DNA of 64,000 nucleotides from Phoronis australis (lineage: Eukaryota; Phoronida; Phoronidae). Below, piece by piece: positions 45,758-57,700 of this stretch. Position numbers and translations under genes: made by a program. Where the stretch lies: positions 397,827 through 461,826 of the forward strand of contig NMRA01000275.1 of NCBI GenBank assembly GCA_002633005.1, in the 5' to 3' direction. The notes below the pieces were generated by a model. The model was given only the letters and a program-made list of their open reading frames with translations, did no database searches and was not told the DNA's origin. Numbering within the stretch: the stretch's first letter is position 1; the number at the start of each line of letters is the position of its first letter.

Positions 45758-48700
45758 GTTAGTGCATAAGCTAAATGCTTTTGTGGGATATTTGATTTGA
45801 ATTGTCAACTCTCAATTTGTACATGTACGTCTTTTGACGATTTGTACATGTGTGGTACAGTACTCTGTGCTATGGACACTGACCACCGTCTCTAGTTGGC
45901 TCAATAGAGACCGTATATGTGCTATAGGCGCTTCATACGACAGGAGTTTTTCAGAGAATTATGCCTCACACCGACTAACACATCAAAGTCATCTTGTTAT
46001 AAATACCTTATGCGCATAGATCGAGGGACACCTTAGTTTCAAGGTGGCTGTTTGAAGTCATTAATTCCTTCCAACTTGAACAAATACTCCCGTTATCAAA
46101 CTTTTTCTTTGAGCTGTCCTTCGTTCAGGTCCCAAAATCAGTAACTGCCCATTTTTAACACTGCCCTTGGCAGGTGGTATGATGTTATATCCCCTACTGG
46201 CCCTAGCAAGGCCTAGTGTATACAGTGTAGCTCATTGACTTGAAGCTATTTGGTGGTTAGTCATTGATAAGCAAATGTCCGTGCGGGTTCTCTGGAGACC
46301 TCATGGTTTGAGGGAGTCATTTAAATCGTAGTTTGTGGAGTGTGGCAGGTGTTGTTGGTACAAGAACAAAACAATATATGATTGAACTGCAGTTGCTGGG
46401 CTTATTATTTATTTGTGAAATGCGAACCTGTGACACATCTGAGTCAGTAACTCACAATAGAGGTTGTAACTGAAAGAATGTGGATTTGGGGGGGGGGGGN
46501 NNNNNNNNNNNNNNNNNNNNNNNNNNNNNNNNNNNNNNNNGGGGGGTGTGTGATCAGGAATCTTGTTAAAGGGCATCATGCAGATGAGTGAAAATCGTGT
46601 GAAGACACTGCGCTGTACAAAAACGGATTTTTAATGACATGTCATGTTCCCAGAATATTTCATTGTGCCTCATCACTTCAATGCCTATAGTTATAGACCC
46701 TACTAGAATATTCAAGACATGTAACAGCATGGTACTCAACAACCAGTTTAATTTCAGCAAAAGAGGTCATGGAGCAAATGTATCCCGACGCAGTGTTGTT
46801 ATTGATCCAACCAATAAGAGCAAAGCGCTCTCGACACGAACTACATTTTCCCGTACAGCTTTGTCGTCCAAAAGTGGCCGACATGGAGGCTCTGATAAAG
46901 GAGATAGAGTTATCACTGCTCATCGACCACCAGTTACTGTAAGAGTTTTCATATCAGCTCTGTTTTTCCTTTGTTTGATTAATATGTTTGTCTCTGTTTT
47001 TATTAAGGCAAATCGTTATCTTAATGTTGGTGTTTTGTTGTAGTTATATAACTCAGTTACTAGGGCCTTGGATGTCTCAATGCTGAGGTTGAAAATCTTG
47101 ACTGGCCCCATTCCTTCTACAACAATTTCAGTAATACCAATCAAGGCACTTTATCTTGGAGTTAAGCATTGAGTGAAGAGGAATTTCTGTCTAGTTTGCT
47201 AATGTTTTTTAATTATGTACTCAAGTTCAAGAATTGGTGTACTTACAGTCATAAGTTTGAGGGACACCTTGTATGCCAAGAAAGAAAAGTCACCATGTTG
47301 AAAGAATAGAGTGCATTGATAAGATCTTGGATGTCAAATATTCGTTTGTGCTTTATTGTTATAGGTGATGAATGATCAAGGAATGGATGTGACACCCCAG
47401 CCTCTTCTTCATCTTGACCCAAGCGTTGTGAGGTCAAAGAATCCTAGCAACCTGATTGGTGTAGGGGAGAGCACTGCTGGAACAGTAAGCAAATCTGGCA
47501 TCTTAAAAAAATACTTGAATGTTTGAATATTGACTTTGAACATAAGCAGCCTCTATGAGAAATGAACCTCGAAATTAACCGTGATTGTGTCTTGTCTGTG
47601 GCCAGCACACTCAACGGATTAACTACCCGAGTCGTGGGGTGGTGGCAAAAAACAAGACAATCGTTGGTCATGTTATAAGCATTAGAATTCACCCAAAATC
47701 AATATTTTCTTTGACCAAAACGTGTGTTTCTGGTTGAGATGTTTGATTCTGTGTTTGTACGAAGAATATAGTTTATTTCACTGTAAAATCTCAACAGATG
47801 TTCACTTTGGTTGGCTGTTGATGGTGGAGAAGTGAAATTATTGTATTGTCTCATTTTTCCACAAAATGTGTGTAGCACTTAACTAATGCTTTTCCGTGTT
47901 TAAGTGTGTGCCCAAGCTATGACCAGACAATTATGAAAATTTGTTTGCGTCATGCAACAACAATATTAGAAGTCCTTGAAAAATAAACTGCCATCTTGGC
48001 AATTAATTTATATGAAATTAATGAGATTTCACCATAGTTGCAACTAATTACAGAAGTGAATAAAAAGCCATTGTAAATAGAATCAATTGTCTTGTTTTAT
48101 TAACAGGGCTATTTTGAACTTATGAGAGTGTGTGATTAATCACAGCCAAGGTGACATCTATTGCCCCATTGCAAAACCATGCATCATTACTAGGATGCTA
48201 TTCCTCGAAAGAAAACTTACTACTCCTCACTGATTAAATTCAAATTATAGACCAGGGGTCCATGTTATTAAAAGTTATAAGTCAGATTGTGGCCAAGGGT
48301 GACTGTCGTAATCTCTTGTTATGGTAAACGCGACATTTTGTTTTTACCTGAGTGAAATGTTGTAACTGACATTCAAACTTTATGAGCTACAATAACAAAC
48401 TTGCAACTTAAAATTGGAGTTGTGACTGTCTTAGCTATATGACCTTGCAGCATTAGTAACTTTACGACTCTTCAAAGCACTAGATTATAAAATTGAAAGC
48501 CAGAGCAAAATAACCATAGTGTGAAAATTTTTATATTATGTGTAATATATATTTTCAGCCAACTGACCTTCAATCTGTAGCCTCGTTTTATCAGACAGGA
48601 ACATTGAATGCGAGCACATTTGGGGGTGGACCATTCACCAGGTATAGTAACTAATCCTGAACTAAGCAAAGCATTTTGCCCGTAATGAGTTTTAAAACTT

Positions 48701-51700
48701 AATACCTGATGTCTCTTTGTGCCAAAAAGTCGTGCAAGACAATTTTTTCCTAAACTTGTTTGTAATAAAGCAATAGTTATCATTGTAGAATAAAAGTACA
48801 ACTTCCTGTAAATATGTTGTGGATTTAAGTCTTTAGAGTCTGATAGCATTTTGAGTTTGGTAGGTGTGCGTGCTTTTGTGCTATGCAAGGATTTTACCGT
48901 GATAGTAATTTGCCCAATTTTACAGTCCAGACCTGAATGCTAACGTATGCCACAGGAATAGGCCAAGGTTTAACTTCTGTGTGTTTTTATGTATCTCAGT
49001 TACATATAGTTCTGTCATTAATGTAGAATTTTGTTCATTATTCAACATATTGTCTTGTGTGAATTTTATTATCTTTAATATAGGTTCACGAAAATACATT
49101 GAGTCTAAGAATTTCACTGTTAGTATATTTTCAAGGGAATGGTTCAAATAAAGCATGCTGTGGCTTAAGTTTCTGAGTGAAGTTGAGTTTGAAGACTATC
49201 CCTTTCCTAACAACTGGTCAATTGGCTTTCTATTAGAAATATGCCATTTTCTACCATTTCATTCTTTACAAGGAAACCTGAAAATTTTGAGAGTGTGGTT
49301 TGCTAGTTTGCTGGTGAACGCTCACTGCATTAACAAATGTGAATGAAGTTGATAGAACTTAGCCTGTTACTTAATGACATTATTTCAGGTGAACGACACT
49401 TGCAAATGTTCATACAGTTTTGGGAATTTGATGTTTTGTGCATATGTTTAATCAACTGTGTCACTTGATTGATCATTGTGATACGTTCAAAATGTTTTTA
49501 ACACCCACATAGTTCTATGCCCAGCTGTTTTGGCATTTCAGTTTTTATCTCAATGGAAACATTTGAATACTGCTCATCGTATTTGTATGATGTTAGTTCA
49601 CGAAAATATTAGACTAGAAATAAACTTTTTATCAATTCTGACTAATCCAGCTCCCCTGGTGGCAACATTGTTTTTATAGCAGCCATAAAACCACCTTATG
49701 ACAGAAATTATCTTTTTATTCAGACTACTTACCGTATTGTTCTTTAATCAAATTAAAAATGAAAAACAAAAACGACACAGTAGAGTGCAGCATGAAAATG
49801 ATGTTTTGATTTTAGGCAAATATTATCCTCAGGTACAATATCATCCTCAGGTACAATATCCTCATGTACAATATTATCCTCAGGTACAATATCCTCAGGT
49901 ACAATATCATCCTCGGGTACAATATCATCCTCGGGTACAATATCATCCTCGGGTACAATATCATCCTCGGGTACAATATCATCCTCGGGTACAATATCAT
50001 CCTCGGGTACAATATCATCCTCGGGTACAATATCATCCTCAGGTACAAAAGTCAAACAGAATAGAGCAGAATAACAGAATGCTCGCTTCTCAGTACTTGA
50101 CACGGGATCTCTCAACTCTAGCCTATATACTCCAATATTCTTATTGAGTGACTTCTAAGCATGGAGAGTCTGTATGTGCGTGAATAGCCTCACAAATTAA
50201 GAGTTTAATATTAAGTTATTGTCATGATCATGTTTTCCACGTTGCCTCTAATATAGCCAAAAAACTAGGTGTTAGTCGGTACAAGTTGGTTTGTTGGGGC
50301 GAGTGATTTTATGTGCCCTGCATGTTCTCAATTGTAATAACCTTAACTGTTCTTTGCAAACCCTGAAATCACTTCTCATCTGAGTTTGGAACAAGTTGAG
50401 TCCAATTTTATTGTGGAAGTGATCAGATCGAAAAATTTTGTTTATTGGACAGAATGTGAGTTTAAAGTAGTCTATTTTTATTTAATGAAATTGATTACAT
50501 TGGGACATGATAATTGAGTTAAAAGTTTTGTCGGCGTGCTTCATTTGAGTGATTGCAGTAGGAGCTCAACTATAAAAAGTAGGCAGTTTTCAAACCATGT
50601 TTCAGTGTCAAAACCAATTTCCTCACAGACATATTTGTTTATTCAAAGCAATGGCCGCACATTCTTATCCGCTGAATAGAAATTAGTTGCAATAAAATGC
50701 CTGCAATTCACTTTAAGTTGATTATGCTTCGGTGGATGAAACGAAAGCGCTGTAACACACAACTTTTTAGCTCTCAGTTCTTCTCAAGTCTACAGACAAG
50801 ACGAGGCCGATTTTGTGGCCTTAGTAAGTTTTTGACTGAAGATGTAGATTTATTACATCACTGTCTTAGTGGATTTTCTCAAATGTTTGGATGAACTATT
50901 TATTACAGATCCGTCTTCAGCCACTCAATGTCAGAAAAGGACACAGAATCAATTGCCGAAGAGTTTGGAGATCCGACCCATGGTGCAGAGCTGACCTCTT
51001 GGGGAGGTAATGGGATTTAAAACAGTTTTGGTTATTGGTCCATCCTTAATATTTGTATTAATGATGATGTTTATTTTGTAGTTGAGGCTTCCGGCCCTTA
51101 TACACAATTATACGATAAATTACAAAAACTTGCATACCTTCATCATCTTTTCTGCTACCAGGTGCTAACAAATACTTATAGCTAAATTTATATCACACTT
51201 CAGCATAACATTTTAGGTAAGTTCACAGTTCATGGTTACAATCTTGAAAGTTGTTCTTAATTTGTCAAAAGTAGACACTAAATTCAAAAATGATATTTGT
51301 CTTCTACAACGTGTAGGTTGTCATAAGAAAGACCAGACTTAGATTGTTTGTGATTAGAAAGATTCGTTAATTGTAGTAACCACTGCTTTGTGCTTTACTA
51401 ACATAAGCAACATCTGTTTGTTACATAACAGTTATCTCCAGTTGCTAATACCGATGTAGTAGACATGACTACCAATGTAGTATAGATAGGACTACCGTAG
51501 TAGTTATGACAACCGATGTAGATATGACTACCAGTGTAGTAGGTATGACTACCAAATGTAGTAGACATGACTGCCAATGTAGTAGGGAAAACCTAAACTT
51601 TTGTTTTGGCGAATGACTGGCTTCCACATTTCATGAGCAACTCATGCTCAAGAAATTTATGGGGATTAGTGATGCATTAGTGTTAAAATTAATTGGTATT

Positions 51701-54700
51701 TAGGTAAATACCGCCGCCAACATCGTCAGGAGGGTGAGTCTCAAAACAGGAATTTCTTGTGATTGCAACATTTAAAAATAAGAAGTTCTGTTATGCCTAC
51801 TCTTTGCATTTCAAATATTCGGTTGTTCTTTTGTTCGTATTGTTTATTTGCATTCAAGTAATTTTCATGCACCCACATATTTATATGTGGACGCATTATC
51901 TCGTCATCTCCGTCCGTCCGTACGGCGTCTGCTACTCTATCTCCAAAACACCTTGTCGACATATGTTCATGAAATTTTTCACATGTGTTTCTTCTGTGGA
52001 TGGGACGACATAAGTGAACTTTTGGACAGATTCGACTACTGGTGTGCCCCCTATTGGCAATTTTAGTTTTATATGTTTACCTCAGTCTGTATCTTCAAAA
52101 GTCCTCAACCGATTTTCATAAATTTTGGTACATAGGCACCTATCAGTGAGATGATGCTGTCCTTTCATTTTTGGATGGATTTGACGTAGTTTGTGCCACC
52201 TAGTGGCCTTTTTTACTGCTTTTGAATCTGTTTGTTTGTGTCTACCCCTTTATCAACCAAACTGCTCAAAGGATGATTGTAAAAATTGGCATTTGTGTTC
52301 TTACTATGAAGTGGGCGGCTGCCGATGATTTTCCGACAATTTTGAGTACTGTGGCAGTTTTTTTTTTTTTGCGCCTGTGGCTGTATCTCCTAAATCGTTT
52401 GCAGGATTTTTACTCAATTTAGTAAGTGCATTTATGTGATGTTAACAACAGACGACGGTAACTTTCAGACAGATCTGACCACTGGTGTGCCACCTAGTGG
52501 CAATTTTTTTATTTACGTTTACCTCTGTGTCTTCAAAGGTCCTCAACGTATTTTCATAAACTTTGAACTTCAGACATATGTTTATGAGGCGACGCTATCT
52601 CTTTGTTTTCAGATGGATTCGACCTAGTTTGTGCCACCTAGTGGCCATTTTTACTGCTTTTGAGTCTGTTTTTTGGTGTTCACTCGTCTATCAACCAAAC
52701 CACTGTTAGGATAATTGTGAAAATTGGCATGTATGTTTTTACTATGAAGTGGACGGCTGACGATGATCTCCTAAACCGTTTGCAGGATCTTTACTTAATT
52801 TGGCAAGTGTATTTATATGATGTTAACAATGGTCGACGACAACTTTTAGACTGATCTGACTACTGGTGTGCCCCCCTAGTGGCAATTTTAGTTTTTACGT
52901 TTATCTCAGAGTCTGTATCTTCAAAATCCTCAATGGATTTTCATAAAATTTAGTATATGGGCATCTATTAGTGAGATGACATTGTCCTCCAGTTTTCTGA
53001 TGGATTTGACGTCATTTGGGCCACAGAGTGGCCATTTTTACTGTTTTCGAGTCTGTTTTTTGTGTCCACCTCTTTATCAACCAAATCATTCTAGGGATGG
53101 TTTTGAAAACTGGCGTATATGTTATCAGTGTGAAGAGGATGTTTGATGATGGCAACTGACTACTGTGGCACCCATAGCTGTATCTCCTAAACCCACTGCA
53201 GGATCTTTATTAAATGTAGTAGGTGTGTTTATATGAAGATAACAACAGACGATGACAACTTTTAGGCGGATCCAACGGATGTTGTGCCCACAAGTGGCAA
53301 TTTCATTTTATTCTGTTTTCCTTTGTTTCTCTGAAGTTCCTTGACAGATTTTTATTAAATATGGCATGTTCCCTTTTTGTATTGTTTGTACATTTTGCAC
53401 CATCTAGTGGCCATTTTTATAATGCAAATAAATAACCCTAAAAGCACACCATTTGCAATATGCATTCGTGGGCGCATTCCAACGCTCTGTGTTGCTCTTG
53501 TTTCCAAAGGGAAACATGGAGATGTTTTGTAACTGTGACTTTAGGCTGAATTCATTGTGCAGTGAATAATACAGCAAGAAGGTACCCAATCTTTGATAAC
53601 CTCTTTAATTGAAACTTTTTTGTAATCTTGTTAATCGGGAACTATGTTTGCACTTTGTTACACTTTTGTCACCCACCTACAGGTGTCGCACTGTAATAGC
53701 GGGTGTCAAATTGACACTCAACATGCATTGCCCATGAAAGTGACTATTGCCACTTTTATCATTTGTTCAACTTGACTGCCATTCTAAGAGGTCATTTGCA
53801 ATTCTAGAAATCCGCCATCAGCGTGAGGACGTTCCTGAGGAGCTGAGTGAAAGTGACTTACTTCAAGTGGTGGATATTAATCTATCTGAGACGGACACTA
53901 TTTGGATGTTGGACATTCCTGCCACAAAGATCTCATCTGAGACAGATGAGGCACAGGCAGTGACCGAGAGGAATAATAAGTACAAAGAGGTGATGGAGAA
54001 TAGATTTCTTATTTTCTCTGACTTGATAGCAATAAATTTTACTTAGAGTAAAGTTTCCTCGTACTCAAGAAAAACAACTTTCTAAAATTGTCATTATCCC
54101 GATATCCAAAAGCTCACTACATTGTTCAAGATGCTTAAATTTTTATCTTGTATTTGTTGGTGACAATAGTACAATATAAACTGTACAAATAATGAGTTTT
54201 ATTTTTGTTTTTGTTTAAAGTTTCAATGAAATATTCAAATTTTAATGTTCCGCCATATCATGTTGGTAATTGAAGAAAGTTTAGCTTACTCAGACACTTG
54301 TTGTTTGGAGAGAAGTGGTTGATTCTCTAAATAACCTGTTGCCTGAGTAAATGGTGTTTATTTATCAAGCGCATAAATAAATTTTTTGAAAAGAAAGTAC
54401 TATCTGCAATTTTTACCAAATAGCAAATAAGAAACTTTTTGACTAATTAGTACAACAAACACGGAGGTTGTTTGTGTGAAGTTAAATTTTAATTGATGGA
54501 GTTTTTCTTTTCAGCTGTGCAAGAGTCGGGCAGGAAATGACATGTACGCAGAGCGAGGAATGAACACGTACAATGATCCACCCAAACTCAAGCACATACA
54601 GACGACAAAGATTGTACATTCCGTATGTAAACTCTTTGAGTCTTGCTTACGCGTTTGATTGAAATACTCATTTTGTATGGAAAACAAAGTTAACTAGAAT

Positions 54701-57700
54701 ACACTTGAAGAAGATAGAACTCCACCACATAAATGTTCATTTTTTATTTACTGTGCTTTGTTTAAGTCAATATGTTGGTATCGTGATGTAAATTTTATGT
54801 TTTAACTGTTTGTAGCTGAGTCCATGCCACTCCTGGATCTGCATTAGTTATGTTTGCAGCCTTAGATGTGAGTGCATGCGGGGAATGTAGTATTCATTCC
54901 TGACGATTGTAGGCAATGGAAGCGTTAGGAATATTGTTACAATAAATGTAATGGTCTTTTCTGGTCTTAGTGATGAGACTTATGTTTCATTGTTTTCAGG
55001 ATGTGGGTGTGACTGCCACCAATTTTGACATGTTTGATTCGTATCAACTGGCCGCTCAACTCGAGGAACAAGGTGAAGTAGGGGATGGTAGTGGGGGCAG
55101 GGCTGGGATTTCTGGTTGGGAGGTACAATACAAGGCCAAAGTAATCACACAAAATACTGTTTCCCCTTCATGATGCTTTATTCAGTTAACAAAATAACTG
55201 GTAACAACTATTACGGGGTGCAAAATTACAATTACAGATTTGCTTAGCCACCTTTCTAAAACTCACCTTCATTCTCAGTCACGAGGGAAAACCACTCTGA
55301 CATTGAATTGTGATGCATGATGGGGGAATTATGAGTCATTTTATCTGAATGCATTTGGTATGTGTTATAGGTGGCTGACAGACTCTGGTTCAACTTTGAC
55401 CTGGTCTGTTTTATTTGCCAAACGCCTTGATTAACCTTGGTGAGATGTAGCAGACATTGGGACATCATCTGCCAATTTTTGTCCGCCTTTTACTTTCGGA
55501 GCATTTTCAGGTTCTTTTTCTCAAAAGCAGCTATGAATTTGGTTTGACATTTCATAATATCCATCTCTATATTTGATATAATTTGGTTTATAAGGTTCTT
55601 TCAATTTGTGTTTAGCTAAATGCGACTGCTCCTTGGCCTGTTTCTTGAAGAGTCTATAGCCAAGAGTTGATTTTCTGTCTCTTGTCTTTAGCTTTTGGTC
55701 TGTTCCTGAGCATTATACAGATGTCTGTTGTAGACAGATTTTCTAATGTTTAGCTTAAGCCTGTTATGAAACAACTAGGCTAAGCCATCCGTGGATTTTT
55801 AGCCAAATGACATGATGATAGACTCTTCGAGAAACAACCTTCTGGAGTTGAACTCCACTTGTTTTGTATGAAACTTGTAAACATCCCTAGTAAAAGCCGT
55901 TTGCTATGCACCAACTAGGCCACAGATCTTGTTATGTTTATTATTCTACTCACCTTGTGTTCAGTGTTCAATAGATACTTACAAGGTGGGGCTTATGAAG
56001 AGAAGTCTCTTTTTAACAAATGAATAGACTGGGAGCAGAAAGCACTTCATCAGCATGCTGGTATGTGTGTGATAAGGGTCCCACACAATTACTTGATTGC
56101 AGGCATTTCTATGGGTAGGACATTTGCTGCACATTCTCCACCTACTGAATTTTGAGTTCCCTTTTATAGCTAATACCTAAGTATTGATCTATTACTGTAG
56201 CGAAGAGTCCTTTGTGAGCTTAAATTCTTTACTATTTTTGTTTACAGAAAAGCAGAAATCTGCTGATGAATCAAAAGGTGAAGAAATTGAGGAGCATGTT
56301 TCTGCCACAGGCGAGACCAAAATAGTTCGCTTGACAGAAACCGTTGTGACTAACCTAAAGAAAGAAGGGCCAACCAAGAGGGTGGGCACGGCTAACACCC
56401 AATCGCTGAATGCCACTGGTAAGGTCACAATACTGGGGCTAGTGCAGTCGTAGTTTATTAATTAGCCTGATTATGTTCCATTTCAGTTGGAAGTATGTGC
56501 ACCTTAAAGTTATTGGCCAGGACTTTTCTTTTTCAAACAGGATCAAAAATAAAGTTGTTTCGCTCAGTGGTGACATTGTTATCGTAGTATGCAAATAGGA
56601 ATCACAGTAGTCAACATCATTTCCAAACAAATGAACTCACTGGTCAATATCAATAACTTATTCCACAAAGCAAATACAGCCAATGGGTTTCCTCTGTTTG
56701 TTTGAAAACTGCCATATCAAGCCTTTCAGTCGTTTTATCTGCTTATTTGCTGACTATGGTGTCTTGGGAGCAATTATTTAAATATGGAATCCATTGCTGG
56801 CTTTGTTGAACACGGTTTGTGAACAGTGTTGCAACAGCAATTGGAATGTCTGGGGAACTTAACTTTTCCTCTGCATTCTATATGTTTTGTTATTGTCCAA
56901 ATTTTTTATTTTATTATCTATCTAAAGGAACTGTAAATGCTATGTCTGACAATCACGCAGAAGTTCCTTACAAGCTTAACATTTTATTCACACGCCATGC
57001 AACGTCACTGCTATGTACAATAATGCAAGTACATAGGACCTGAGAATTTTGTAAGGCAGTTCATCTGCAGTGTCATGGTTGTAAGGTTGGCCTGCATTAT
57101 TCCTGAATATTTGGTGATCCTTGATAAGTGTTGAACCAGAAATTTTAAATGAGTTCATTAGTTACTATTGTTTCTCTAAACTAGGTACAGCATCAATTCT
57201 ATCGACGTACCGTAAGTGAAAATTTCATCCATTGTTGAACTGTTTGTGTCACATGTACAATGTAAAGCAGCTTTCTATTGATATTGTATTGTAATTCAGT
57301 GACTATTTGTCATAGTTAATTTTTTAAGTTAGACTGCTAACCAAGGTCTTAACCCGTTTTTGCTTACTCGTATTAGAAGTGAATCCTGTGATTAGGATGA
57401 TCCCAAGCGCCAACCAACTGCCCGTTTTGCCAAAAAAGCATACTAGTTGATTTTGGACTCTACTTTTTTTAAATTGAGTCTATGGTGACGTATTTATTTT
57501 TATTTAGTTATTCACTTTTTCAAAAAAATACACTCGAGGCAAGCAAAAATGGTCCTTTTGCTCATCACTTTGCACGTCGTGGCCTTTGAAACCTTGCTTG
57601 CTCTTGCCTATATGTCTTTGTACAAAACAAAAACTGACTGAAATTGATACGGGCGGGCATTTTTTAGTTGGTAAACAGAAGTCTCAAAATGAGTTGCAAT

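Noticed and set aside
46639-46757. Upstream extension of DNAI4 exon 2 to an ATG at 46639
   Set aside because: A good acceptor at 46757 and the phase fit with exon 1 show that the upstream part is intron.
49816-50046. CRISPR-like array
   Set aside because: The repeats are directly contiguous without unique spacers and the genome is eukaryotic.
49698-50147. Long open frames on both strands over the minisatellite (VQYHPR and PEDDIV repeats)
   Set aside because: They exist only because the repeat unit is a multiple of three; the region is inside a DNAI4 intron with no supporting homology.
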